Below are positions 18,427 through 26,687 of a stretch of DNA of 64,000 bases, one piece after another. The position numbers were made by a program, and so were the translations under genes. Under the pieces are notes generated by a model that was not told where the DNA came from, searched no databases, and was given only the letters and a program-made list of their open reading frames with translations. Source of the stretch: Pseudomonas graminis (GTDB taxonomy: Bacteria; Pseudomonadota; Gammaproteobacteria; Pseudomonadales; Pseudomonadaceae); NCBI RefSeq assembly GCF_002093745.1, contig NZ_MTSB01000004.1:1-64000 (forward strand), written 5' to 3'. Numbering within the stretch: the stretch's first letter is position 1; every line of letters starts with the position of its first letter.

Positions 18427-19515
18427 ATGAACCGAACGCCAGTCGCTTTACTGCTCGCCTGCCTGATCCTGCAAGGCTGCGCCTTTGCCCCCGGCCAACA
18501 CATGACGCAAGACGACGTCACCCTCAGCGACCCGGAAGAACCCAAAGCGCGTCTGGTCGAGATGACCCCGAAAAGTCTGCAACGTCAGCAGCAGCGTGAC
18601 ATCGCCGATGCCAAAGCACTGCCGCAGGCGTTGCTTGACTACAAGACCCCGGAATACGTGATCGGCGCGGGCGACACCCTGCTGGTGACCGTGTTCGAAC
18701 ACCCGGAATTGACGGCGCCGGGGTCTCAGGACCAGCTGGATGCCAATACCCGCGAGGTATTGAACGACGGCACACTCTATTTCCCCTACATCGGACGGAT
18801 TCGTGCCAGCGGCAAGACCGTCAGCGAAGTGCGCGAACAATTGCGCATGGGGCTGGCGCCTCAATACACGGAGGTCAAGGTTGACGTGAAAGTGCTGCGC
18901 TACAACAGTCAGCGCATATTGCTGTCCGGTTCGTTCAAGGTTCCCGGCCCGCAACCGATCACCAATATCCCGTTGAGCCTGGTGCAGGCGGTCAGCGTCG
19001 CGGGCGTTGACCTGACAGACGCCAACCTGGCCGGGCTGACCCTGCGACGTGACGGCCAGGACTACCTGATCGACATTGACTCGCTGAACCGCAAAGGCTC
19101 GCAACTGAGCCGGATATTCCTCAAGGACGGCGACTATCTGCACTTGAACAGCAACTCGAGAAACAAGATCTACGTGCTGGGCGAAGTACGCAACCCGCAG
19201 GTCATTTCGTTCGGCACGACGCGTCTGACGCTGCTGGAGGCATTGGGCAACGCGGGCGGCTTGAGCCCGGACAGCGCTGACGGTGACGCGGTCTACGTGA
19301 TACGCGGCGCAGAAAACTTCGCCGATGCCCCCTCGACTGTCTACCACCTCAATGCCAAAAAGCCGACCGCGTACTTGTTGGCCGGACAGTTCGAGCTCAA
19401 GGCTCAGGACGTGGTATTCGTCGGCCCGGCCGACATCACCCGCTGGAGCCGGTTTATCAGCCAGTTGCTCGGCTCGGCCAGTGTCGTACAGACCGGTGCC
19501 GCGTTTCGCAACTGA
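18427..19515 (+). CDS. wza: polysaccharide export outer-membrane lipoprotein (Wza-like)
   Basis: A 362-residue lipoprotein with lipobox LILQGC (acceptor Cys near residue 18). The poly_export motif follows in EYVIGAGDTLLVTVFEHPELT and YFPYIGRIRASGKTVSEV, then SLBB repeats, for example KIYVLGEVRNPQVISFG and TLLEALGNAGGL. A C-terminal segment with RWSRFISQLLG would form the amphipathic helix crossing the outer membrane. It forms the octameric channel docked to Wzc. AAAGGAACC precedes the start. It is the last gene of the operon, followed by a strong terminator; placing wza last rather than first is unusual compared with colanic acid loci. Confidence 0.92.
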   Translation: MNRTPVALLLACLILQGCAFAPGQHMTQDDVTLSDPEEPKARLVEMTPKSLQRQQQRDIADAKALPQALLDYKTPEYVIGAGDTLLVTVFEHPELTAPGSQDQLDANTREVLNDGTLYFPYIGRIRASGKTVSEVREQLRMGLAPQYTEVKVDVKVLRYNSQRILLSGSFKVPGPQPITNIPLSLVQAVSVAGVDLTDANLAGLTLRRDGQDYLIDIDSLNRKGSQLSRIFLKDGDYLHLNSNSRNKIYVLGEVRNPQVISFGTTRLTLLEALGNAGGLSPDSADGDAVYVIRGAENFADAPSTVYHLNAKKPTAYLLAGQFELKAQDVVFVGPADITRWSRFISQLLGSASVVQTGAAFRN

Positions 19516-19537
19516 TCGGACTGCCACCCCACAGGCT

Positions 19538-19567
19538 CCCTGCAACCCTGGTTGCAGGGATTTTTTT
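19538..19567 (+). terminator. intrinsic terminator of the exopolysaccharide operon
   Basis: CCCTGCAAC and GTTGCAGGG form a perfect 9-bp stem with loop CCTG, followed by A and seven Ts. It lies 22 bp after the wza stop codon. Confidence 0.93.
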
Positions 19568-19761
19568 GCCTGCAGAACAGCCCGGAACTGTTGCCGGAGC
19601 AACAGCCATTCAACAGTTACCGGCTGAGGTGTCAGCAAGCGGACACCGTCACCACTCGGCAATCCGTGCGAAGCCCCGTATCGCCGGGGCATTGAGACGA
19701 TTGCAACAGGCTGGCACACAAGCTGCTTTGCAGAGGGACGCTTATCGCAAGGAATTTCCGC

Positions 19762-20343
19762 ATGCTCGTTGTTTCACTCTCAGGCAGTCCGTCTCCCAAA
19801 TCCCGCTCCGGGGTGGTACTGGCCCACGCGGGCCGATGGCTGCAAGAACAAGGTGTCGGGGTCACGACGCTGCGCATTCGCGACTTCAATGCCGAAGACC
19901 TGCTCTTCGCCCGTTTCGACAGCCCTCAAGTGCTGGCCTTCATCGAAGCGGTCAGCCAGGCCGATGGCCTGTTGATCGGCACGCCGGTCTACAAGGCGTC
20001 ATTTTCCGGCGCACTGAAAACCCTGCTCGACCTGCTGCCGGAGCGCGCACTGCATGGCAAAGTGGTTTTGCCGCTGGCAACCGGTGGAAGCATTGCGCAC
20101 ATGCTGGCTGTGGATTACGCCCTCAAACCGGTGCTTTCCGCCCTCAAATCACAGGAAGTGCTGCACGGTATCTTCGCCATCGATACCCAGATCGCCTATG
20201 GCGACAATGAAGAAGGCGGCACGCTGGACGACATTCTCACCGAGCGGCTGCATGAAGGGCTGGAACACTTCTACCACGGCCTGCAACGCCGATTGCAGGC
20301 ACGTCATCAACAGGCAGGCGGGCATTTGCAACTGGCCTTGTAA
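19762..20343 (+). CDS. ssuE: NAD(P)H-dependent FMN reductase (SsuE/MsuE type)
   Basis: A 193-residue flavodoxin-fold reductase. It starts [15 protein letters not shown] (phosphate-binding loop) and contains [26 protein letters not shown], the SsuE signature. It would supply reduced FMN to two-component sulfonate monooxygenases. A partner of the right kind, MsuD, is encoded 16 kb away in this window; no monooxygenase gene is adjacent. AAGGAA precedes the start. The roughly 190 bp between the wza terminator and this gene contain a small GCCCCG/CGGGGC hairpin and otherwise nothing recognised. The choice between ssuE and msuE is not secure. Confidence 0.82.
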   Translation: MLVVSLSGSPSPKSRSGVVLAHAGRWLQEQGVGVTTLRIRDFNAEDLLFARFDSPQVLAFIEAVSQADGLLIGTPVYKASFSGALKTLLDLLPERALHGKVVLPLATGGSIAHMLAVDYALKPVLSALKSQEVLHGIFAIDTQIAYGDNEEGGTLDDILTERLHEGLEHFYHGLQRRLQARHQQAGGHLQLAL

Positions 20344-20351
20344 CGCCAGGC

Positions 20352-20960
20352 TCAGTGCTCGATAAACAGCGGGTACAGCGACGCCACCAGCAATGCCGCC
20401 ATCACGCCGTTGAAAACACGCAGGCCAAGTGGGTCGCGCAGGAAGTTGCGTAAAAAGCTGCCGAAGCCGGCCCACATGCCCACGCAGGGCAGACCGATCA
20501 ACGTGAACACCGCCGAGATCACCACCACGTTATAGAAGTAACCCTGCATCGGGGTGTACGCACTGATTGCACCGATCGCCATGATCCAGGCCTTGGGGTT
20601 GACCCATTGAAACAGCGCAGCGCTCATGAAACTGATCGGCTTGCCTTTGCTTTCGACGTTTTCGGCGGCCGGGCCTGACGTGGCAATTTTCCAGGCAAGG
20701 TACAGAAGATAGGCACCGCCCACGTAGCGCAGAATCGTGTAAAGCAGCGGCCAGGTCTTGAACACACTGCCCAGCCCGAAGCCGACGGCCAGCACCAGAA
20801 CGAAAAAGCCAAGGCTGATGCCCAGCATGTGCGGAAGGGTCCGGCTGAAACCGAAATTGACGCCGGAGGCCAGCAGCATCATGTTGTTCGGGCCGGGGGT
20901 CACCGAAGTCACGAACGCGAACAGCGCAAAGGCGAGGAGTAAATCGAAAGAGAGCACCAT
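20352..20960 (-). CDS. LysE/RhtB family amino-acid exporter
   Basis: A 202-residue inner-membrane protein with about five to six hydrophobic segments. The family signature TSVTPGPNNMMLLASGVNFG occupies the first loop, and FQWVNPKAWIMAIGAI is the typical second-half motif. The start at 20960 (MVLSFDLL) follows ACAGGTTTT; an in-frame ATG at 20990 is possible. It converges on the flavin reductase with an 8-bp gap. The substrate is probably an amino acid or derivative, unspecified. Confidence 0.85.
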   Translation of the reverse strand: MVLSFDLLLAFALFAFVTSVTPGPNNMMLLASGVNFGFSRTLPHMLGISLGFFVLVLAVGFGLGSVFKTWPLLYTILRYVGGAYLLYLAWKIATSGPAAENVESKGKPISFMSAALFQWVNPKAWIMAIGAISAYTPMQGYFYNVVVISAVFTLIGLPCVGMWAGFGSFLRNFLRDPLGLRVFNGVMAALLVASLYPLFIEH

Positions 20961-21085
20961 AAAACCTGTCCGGATCAGTAAGTCAGTCACTTACCCTATC
21001 GAATGCCTTGCACAAAACACACGGACAGCTGGGTGAAACTTTCTACCGTACAGTTGGCGGAGAATTGCAACAATCAGCAGACTGA

Positions 21086-21367
21086 TCAGCCTCGTGGGCT
21101 TTGTGCCTGAATGCCGAGGTCCACGCTGGTCTCGCCACTTTTATCGAACTCGCGCACTTGCTGGGTCTGGGGGTCGGCCAGCAATTGCGCTTTGCGGGCC
21201 TGGTATTCATCGAACGACAAACCGCGACGGTTCAAGTCTTCCAGCGCCAATTGATGGCTTTCTTCAGTGCTGAACGGGCGCTGCTCGACCGCGTGATGAG
21301 TGGAGCAGCCGGAGACCAGCGCAACGGTGAATGTCAGGACAAGCGCAAGGGCAACTATACGGTTCAT
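21086..21367 (-). CDS. small putative lipoprotein
   Basis: A 93-residue protein with a lipoprotein signal peptide ending in ALVSGC (acceptor Cys about residue 21). The hydrophilic mature part (EESHQLALEDLNRRGLSFDEYQARKAQLL) is predicted helical and resembles SHOCT-like helical segments. GGAGG lies six bases before the start at 21367. Function unknown. Confidence 0.72.
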   Translation of the reverse strand: MNRIVALALVLTFTVALVSGCSTHHAVEQRPFSTEESHQLALEDLNRRGLSFDEYQARKAQLLADPQTQQVREFDKSGETSVDLGIQAQSPRG

Positions 21368-21455
21368 CTGGGGCCTCCGGGCAGGCTTCATGTCGGGAAT
21401 GAAGCAAGGTTACGCCCGCCCCTGCCGCAGCAAAAATCAACCAACGTGATAGTGG

Positions 21456-22346
21456 CTATCGACTTTCCCGAGCATGCTCGACCAGCACCTCACGCAACGC
21501 CTGCGCAGCCGCTGACAGCTTGTGATCGGCCAGCATCAGCAACCCGATGCGCCGCTCGACGCAGGGTTCGACCAGCGCAACGCAGCGCGCACCCAGTTCC
21601 TGCATCTGCCCGATGCACAGCGATGGCACGGCGCTGACGCCCAAGCCATTGGCGACCATTCGCCCGATGGTAGAAAGCTGATGGCTTTCGAACGCCACAG
21701 ACAGTTTGCCGTGCCCGGGTTCGATGGCCTGCTCCAGTAGCAGGCGCACCGCCGAAGGCCGCTGCAATGCAATGAAATCTTCGCGCAGCAGTTCCGCCCA
21801 GGACACCTCGGCACGCCCGGCAAGCGGCGAATCACTGGCGACGACTGCCACGAACCGATCCATACAAAACGGCGTGAACAGCAGCGCACCGCTGGACTCC
21901 GGCTCGAAGCCGATGCCCAGCTCCACGCGGCGATGGCGAACCATTTCCAGCACTTGCTCGTTGATCACGTCATGCACCGCAACGTTGACCCTCGGGTAGC
22001 GCCCGCGAAAGACCTTGAGCGCGCCGGGCAACAGGTTGCCTGCGAACGACGGCATGGCCGCAATCGACACCCGCCCTGTTTGCAACGTGAAGCGCTGGCG
22101 CAGCAGTTCCTCGGTGTTGTCCCAGTCTGCCAACAACTGCCGCGCCAGCGGCAGCAGGGTTTCGCCTTCTGGCGTCAAGCCGACATTGCGCGTGGTGCGC
22201 GTCAACAACTGCCCGCCCAGGTCCTCCTCAAGGCCCTTGATGGTCAGGCTCAGTGCCGGTTGCGACACGTTCAGCCGCTCACAGGCCTGAGCGAAACTGA
22301 AGTACTGCGCCACTGCCAGAAAAGCCCGAAGCTGTTTGACGTTCAT
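21456..22346 (-). CDS. dhcR: LysR-family regulator, probable DhcR
   Basis: A 296-residue LysR-type activator: the N-terminal winged helix-turn-helix (LRAFLAVAQYFSFAQACERL, NVSQPALSLTIKGLE) is followed by a periplasmic-binding-like effector domain. It is divergent from the CoA-transferase genes with a 129-bp gap. The arrangement LysR / dhcA / dhcB / short-chain fatty-acid permease matches the P. aeruginosa carnitine-derived 3-dehydrocarnitine locus as I recall it. Regulation of the divergent operon is inferred from position. Confidence 0.8.
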   Translation of the reverse strand: MNVKQLRAFLAVAQYFSFAQACERLNVSQPALSLTIKGLEEDLGGQLLTRTTRNVGLTPEGETLLPLARQLLADWDNTEELLRQRFTLQTGRVSIAAMPSFAGNLLPGALKVFRGRYPRVNVAVHDVINEQVLEMVRHRRVELGIGFEPESSGALLFTPFCMDRFVAVVASDSPLAGRAEVSWAELLREDFIALQRPSAVRLLLEQAIEPGHGKLSVAFESHQLSTIGRMVANGLGVSAVPSLCIGQMQELGARCVALVEPCVERRIGLLMLADHKLSAAAQALREVLVEHARESR

Positions 22347-22475
22347 ATATTTGCTTTTCTTATCAATTGATCAGAAAAACAAAATTAACAAATCAGTGTC
22401 ACCGAGAGAAGATGCAAGCCACACGATCCTTTGGCAGCACGACTGCCGGTCAACAACTATAAAAGGCGGATCATC

Positions 22476-23177
22476 ATGGCTGGACTCGATAAACGAGTAG
22501 CAACCTACGAAGAAGCCCTTGCCGGGCTGACCGACAACATGACGGTGCTGTGCGGCGGCTTTGGCCTGTGCGGCATCCCGGAAAACCTGATCGCACAGAT
22601 CAAGCGCATGGGCATCAAGGGCCTGACGGTGGTTTCCAACAATTGCGGCGTTGACGGCTTCGGGCTCGGCATCCTGCTTGAAGACCGGCAGATCCGGAAA
22701 ATGATCTCTTCCTATGTGGGCGAAAACGCCCTGTTCGAACGGCAATTGCTCAGTGGCGAGCTGGAAGTCGAGCTGACCCCGCAAGGCACCCTCGCTGAAA
22801 AACTGCGCGCAGGCGGCGCCGGTATTCCTGCGTTCTACACCGCGACGGGCTACGGAACACCGGTGGCGGAAGGCAAGGAAACCCGTCAGTTCAACGGTCG
22901 TAACGTGATTCTCGAAGAAGCCATCACCGGTGACTTCGCACTGGTCAAAGGCTGGAAAGCCGATCACTTCGGCAACGTGATCTACCGTCATACCGCCCAG
23001 AACTTCAACCCGGTTGTGGCCACGGCAGGCCGGATCACCGTGGTCGAGGTCGAAGAAATCGTAGAGCCTGGCGTGCTGCTGCCAAGCCAGATCCACACGC
23101 CGGGGATTTATGTCGACCGCGTGATTCAGGGCACTTTCGAGAAGCGTATCGAGCAGCGCACCGTCAGAAAACCCTGA
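22476..23177 (+). CDS. dhcA: 3-oxoacid / 3-dehydrocarnitine CoA-transferase subunit A
   Basis: A 233-residue alpha subunit of a class I CoA-transferase. The glycine-rich motif [16 protein letters not shown] is the family signature, and [15 protein letters not shown] and [19 protein letters not shown] are typical of the ScoA/DhcA branch. It moves CoA from succinyl-CoA or acetyl-CoA to a 3-oxoacid. AAAAGGCGGA precedes the start at 22476. The neighbouring beta subunit, permease and LysR gene suggest the dehydrocarnitine/acetoacetate pathway. The substrate (acetoacetate or 3-dehydrocarnitine) is not decided by sequence alone. Confidence 0.86.
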   Translation: MAGLDKRVATYEEALAGLTDNMTVLCGGFGLCGIPENLIAQIKRMGIKGLTVVSNNCGVDGFGLGILLEDRQIRKMISSYVGENALFERQLLSGELEVELTPQGTLAEKLRAGGAGIPAFYTATGYGTPVAEGKETRQFNGRNVILEEAITGDFALVKGWKADHFGNVIYRHTAQNFNPVVATAGRITVVEVEEIVEPGVLLPSQIHTPGIYVDRVIQGTFEKRIEQRTVRKP

Positions 23178-23222
23178 TTGCGGAGCCGTTCCAGGCATAC
23201 AACAACAAAGAGATTTCAGACT

Positions 23223-23879
23223 ATGGCACTTTCCCGCGAACAAATGGCTCAACGCGTCGCCCGTGAACTCAAGGACGGCTATTACGTGAACCTGGGCATC
23301 GGCATTCCGACCCTGGTCGCCAACTATGTGCCGGACGACATCGACGTCATGCTGCAATCGGAAAACGGCTTGCTGGGCATGGGGGCGTTTCCGACCGAAG
23401 AAACCATCGATGCCGACATGATCAACGCAGGCAAGCAAACGGTGACGGCACGTATCGGCGCGTCGATATTTTCGTCAGCCGAGTCCTTTGCCATGATCCG
23501 CGGCGGTCATGTTGACCTGACCGTGCTGGGTGCTTTCGAGGTGGACGTCGAGGGCAATATCGCCTCCTGGATGATCCCCGGCAAACTGGTCAAAGGCATG
23601 GGCGGCGCGATGGACCTGGTGGCCGGTGCCGACAACATCATTGTGACCATGACCCATGCGTCGAAGGATGGCGAATCCAAACTGCTGCCGCGCTGCAGCC
23701 TGCCGCTGACCGGCGCGGGCTGCATCCGCAAGGTGCTGACCGACCTGGCCTACCTGGAAATCGAAAACGGCGCGTTCATCCTGCGCGAACGCGCGCCTGG
23801 GGTCAGCGTGGAAGAAATCGTCGCCAGGACTGCCGGCAAACTGATCGTGCCGGATGACGTGATCGAGATGAGTTTCTGA
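23223..23879 (+). CDS. dhcB: 3-oxoacid / 3-dehydrocarnitine CoA-transferase subunit B
   Basis: A 218-residue beta subunit. The catalytic glutamate E47 lies in LQSENGLLGMG, where it forms the covalent glutamyl-CoA intermediate. GGHVDLTVLGAFEVD and LPLTGAGCIRKVLTDLA are conserved family segments. It starts 45 bp after subunit A, so the two are cotranscribed. An acetyl-CoA acetyltransferase, present next in the P. aeruginosa arrangement, is missing here. Confidence 0.87.
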   Translation: MALSREQMAQRVARELKDGYYVNLGIGIPTLVANYVPDDIDVMLQSENGLLGMGAFPTEETIDADMINAGKQTVTARIGASIFSSAESFAMIRGGHVDLTVLGAFEVDVEGNIASWMIPGKLVKGMGGAMDLVAGADNIIVTMTHASKDGESKLLPRCSLPLTGAGCIRKVLTDLAYLEIENGAFILRERAPGVSVEEIVARTAGKLIVPDDVIEMSF

Positions 23880-23938
23880 GGGCTTTTACGCCTCTCGATT
23901 CGATGCCCCAGGCATGAAGGGGAGCGTCACCCAATGCA

Positions 23939-24033
23939 TTCCGACGCGGAGCGTCGGAACGAGAAATGCACCTGAGCGCGACCCTCGCCCCCACGCTCCA
24001 TCGGGGTTGCGCCGTTCTGGACGCTCTGCGTCC
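23939..24033. repeat. REP palindrome pair between dhcB and atoE
   Basis: The first palindrome is TTCCGACGC-GGA-GCGTCGGAA (23939-23959) and the second is GGACGC-TCT-GCGTCC (24019-24033). They belong to the same GACGC(G/A)GAGCGTC family as the repeats near 39.0 and 59.2 kb. A REP pair inside an operon often acts as a transcript stabiliser or partial terminator; here it would separate dhcAB from atoE. Confidence 0.8.
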
Positions 24034-24110
24034 GATCTGTAACGCACGGCTGCGTGCCAACACCGCTTTACAATCGCCCCCCATAATAATGACAAAAAGA
24101 GGTGCCCCTC

Positions 24111-25514
24111 ATGGCCGCCAACATAGAAGAAAGCCGCTCCGCCCGATTTGCCCTGCGCTGTGCGGCCTGGGCTGAACGCTGGTTCCCGGATTCATGGGTA
24201 TTTGCTGCGCTGGCGGTGGTGATTGTCACGCTGGCAACGCTGGCCATCGGGGCACGCCCGGCAGAGGCTGCGAAGGCTTTTGGTGACGGTTTCTGGAGCC
24301 TGATTCCATTCACCATGCAGATGGCGTTCGTGGTCATCGGCGGCTACGTCGTCGCCAGCTCGCCGCCCGCCGTGCGCCTGATCGACCGTCTGGCGAGGGT
24401 GCCGGGCAACGGGCGCTCCGCAGTGGCCTGGGTGGCGCTGATTTCCATGCTGGCCTCGCTGCTCAACTGGGGGCTGTCGCTGGTGTTCGGCGGCTTGCTG
24501 GTTCGCGCCCTCGCCCGCCGCACCGACCTGCGCATGGACTACCGCGCAGCCGGTGCAGCCGCCTACCTGGGGCTGGGCGCCGTATGGGCCTTGGGGCTGT
24601 CATCCTCGGCGGCGCAGTTGCAGGCCAACCCGACCAGTCTGCCGCCCTCTATTCTGGCGATTACCGGCGTCATCCCGTTCACTGAAACCATCTTTCTCTG
24701 GCAATCGGGCGTCATGCTCGCAGCGCTGGTGGTGATTTCGCTGATCGTCGCCTATGCCACCGCCCCTGGCCCCAGCAGTGCTCGCGATGCCAAGGCCTGT
24801 GGCGTCGACCCGGCATTCAACCTGCCGCCGCTGCCTGCCAGAACCCGACCGGGCGAATGGCTGGAATACAGCCCGCTGCTGATCATTCTGATGGTGCTGT
24901 TGGGGGTTGGCTGGCTGTTCAACGAGTTTTCCAGCAAGCCGGCCATTACCGCGATCTCCGGCCTGAACACTTACAACTTTCTGTTCATCATGCTCGGCGC
25001 ACTGCTGCACTGGCGGCCGCGCAGTTTTCTCGATGCGGTGGCGCGAGCCGTGCCCACCACCACCGGCGTGCTGATTCAGTTTCCGCTGTACGGCTCGATC
25101 GCTGCGCTGCTGACCACGGTCAAAGGCGCAGATGCGCAAACGCTGGCGCATTACATCTCGACGTTTTTCACCAGTATTGCGTCCCACGACACGTACGCGA
25201 TTCTGATGGGCGTCTATTCGGCGATATTGGGTTTCTTCATTCCGTCAGGCGGCGGCAAATGGATCATTGAAGCCCCTTACGTGATGCAGGTGGCCAACGA
25301 TCTCCAGTATCACCTGGGTTGGGCCGTGCAGATTTACAACGCCGCCGAGGCCTTGCCGAACCTGATCAACCCGTTCTACATGCTGCCGTTGCTGGGCGTT
25401 CTGGGGCTGAAGGCCAGGGACCTGATCGGCTTTTCGTTCGTGCAGTTGCTGGTGCTGTTTTTGCTCTGGGCATTGGGCACGACGCTGACATACACGCCGC
25501 CGATCATGCCCTGA
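24111..25514 (+). CDS. atoE: short-chain fatty acid transporter (AtoE family)
   Basis: A 467-residue inner-membrane permease with about twelve hydrophobic segments. It starts with RCAAWAERWFPDSWVFAALAV, the typical opening of AtoE proteins, and includes the conserved SGGGKWIIEAPYVM and EALPNLINPFYMLPLL. It imports acetoacetate or short-chain fatty acids for the CoA-transferase encoded upstream. The ATG at 24111 follows AGAGGTG; a GTG at 24102 is possible. It lies 231 bp beyond dhcB, across a REP pair, so its cotranscription is uncertain. Confidence 0.9.
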   Translation: MAANIEESRSARFALRCAAWAERWFPDSWVFAALAVVIVTLATLAIGARPAEAAKAFGDGFWSLIPFTMQMAFVVIGGYVVASSPPAVRLIDRLARVPGNGRSAVAWVALISMLASLLNWGLSLVFGGLLVRALARRTDLRMDYRAAGAAAYLGLGAVWALGLSSSAAQLQANPTSLPPSILAITGVIPFTETIFLWQSGVMLAALVVISLIVAYATAPGPSSARDAKACGVDPAFNLPPLPARTRPGEWLEYSPLLIILMVLLGVGWLFNEFSSKPAITAISGLNTYNFLFIMLGALLHWRPRSFLDAVARAVPTTTGVLIQFPLYGSIAALLTTVKGADAQTLAHYISTFFTSIASHDTYAILMGVYSAILGFFIPSGGGKWIIEAPYVMQVANDLQYHLGWAVQIYNAAEALPNLINPFYMLPLLGVLGLKARDLIGFSFVQLLVLFLLWALGTTLTYTPPIMP

Positions 25515-25517
25515 CCC

Positions 25518-25847
25518 TTAACACTGGCCGAACGAATAATCCCGCTCGACCTTGCAGACCCGCGTGGTGAATGCCTGATACCACTGCGCGCGGCCTTGCT
25601 CGCGGACCTCGGCGTGGTCGGCCTGCCGTTTCCAGGCCAGAATCGCCGCCTCGTCAGTCCAGTAGGACACCGTCACCCCCAATCCGTCTTCGCCGCGTGC
25701 CGACTCCACGCCCAGAAAGCCGGGTTGCCGGCTGGCGAGCTCGACCATCCGCTGCGCGGCCTCGCCATACGCCTGATGCTCACCGGGCGTGCGCAGTGAC
25801 GTGAACACCACCGCGAAATAAGGCGTGGGAAAGCGTGCGGCAATCAT
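25518..25847 (-). CDS. antibiotic biosynthesis monooxygenase (ABM) domain protein
   Basis: A 109-residue single-domain ferredoxin-like ABM protein. The visible pattern is YFAVVFTSL, RMVELASRQPGFLGVESARG, VSYWTDEAAILAWKRQADH and HAEVREQGRAQWYQAF, typical of the enlarged YjcS/ABM heme- or quinone-type oxygenases. Its start codon overlaps the stop of the upstream glutaminase-like gene (ATGA), so the two are translated together. No enzymatic substrate can be assigned. It converges on atoE with a 3-bp gap. Confidence 0.78.
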   Translation of the reverse strand: MIAARFPTPYFAVVFTSLRTPGEHQAYGEAAQRMVELASRQPGFLGVESARGEDGLGVTVSYWTDEAAILAWKRQADHAEVREQGRAQWYQAFTTRVCKVERDYSFGQC

Positions 25848-26578
25848 GACAGGTCTCGCTGTGCAGAAGTGATGCAGGCACGAACGAATGCTTCGACCAC
25901 CGGGGGAATCCTGCCCAGCAATGCAGCACGCTCCGACTGAAACAGGGTGGCGACGAAGAACGGATGCCCCTGCAACTCCAGGCAGCGCACGTCACCTTCC
26001 GGACCTCGGCCGCTGACCGTCAACGCATCGCCGAACAACGAGCTCTCCAGCTCGCGGCGCAGGCCGTAGCGACAGTGGTAGCGCTCTTCGATATCCAGCG
26101 TTCCGTAGGCCCGGGCGATCAGCGTGTCAGGTTGCAGATGAATCGGCGCCAGCGCATCGACCAGCGGGCAACTGAGCGGCTCGATAATGACATTGGCGGC
26201 GTCTGGCGACGTCTCGCCATGATCGGCGTCGTCCCAGCCCAGGCAATGTCTCGCGTACTCGACCAACACATGCTGAAACCCGCCGCAGGAACCCAGGAAC
26301 GGCACCCGGCCCTCCCGTGCAAAACGAATGGCCGTCAGCGCGCCCTGCATGTCCTGATACGGGCTGCCCGGCACGCACCACAAGCCGTCGAACGACTCAA
26401 GACACGCACCGTCGCCGATGTGCGGCGTGGGCAACCACTCGACGTCGACCTGAACCCGCAACGCGTCGGCGACCATTTGCAAGGCCAGCGGAATCGCCTG
26501 ATGCGCAGGCACCTCAGCGATGAAATCCCCCACCAGCCCGATGTGTATTTTTCTGATCGTGTTCTCTGCCAAGCCCAT
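25844..26578 (-). CDS. class I glutamine amidotransferase-like protein, CTP synthase C-terminal type
   Basis: A 244-residue stand-alone GATase domain. The nucleophile is C98 in PFLGSCGGFQHVLVEYAR, and a later GHPFFVATLFQSE carries the His and Glu of the triad. The order and spacing match the glutaminase half of CTP synthase, but there is no synthetase half. Such proteins are known as CTP synthase C-terminal region-related proteins, some with selenocysteine at the nucleophile; here the codon is an ordinary Cys. Translationally coupled to the ABM gene downstream. The ammonia acceptor, if any, is unknown. Confidence 0.8.
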   Translation of the reverse strand: MGLAENTIRKIHIGLVGDFIAEVPAHQAIPLALQMVADALRVQVDVEWLPTPHIGDGACLESFDGLWCVPGSPYQDMQGALTAIRFAREGRVPFLGSCGGFQHVLVEYARHCLGWDDADHGETSPDAANVIIEPLSCPLVDALAPIHLQPDTLIARAYGTLDIEERYHCRYGLRRELESSLFGDALTVSGRGPEGDVRCLELQGHPFFVATLFQSERAALLGRIPPVVEAFVRACITSAQRDLS

Positions 26579-26687
26579 ACCCTGCCCCTGTGTCCGTTCT
26601 GGTTGAATCCGAACGGACTATAAACAGGCAACTACGCAATCAGAATGGGCGGCCCGGCAAGGCGTTGCGTGCAGCGCTGCACGGTCA

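Noticed and set aside
22371..23438. 355-codon frame on the minus strand over dhcA
   Set aside because: No recognisable protein; dhcA and dhcB on the plus strand carry all expected motifs.
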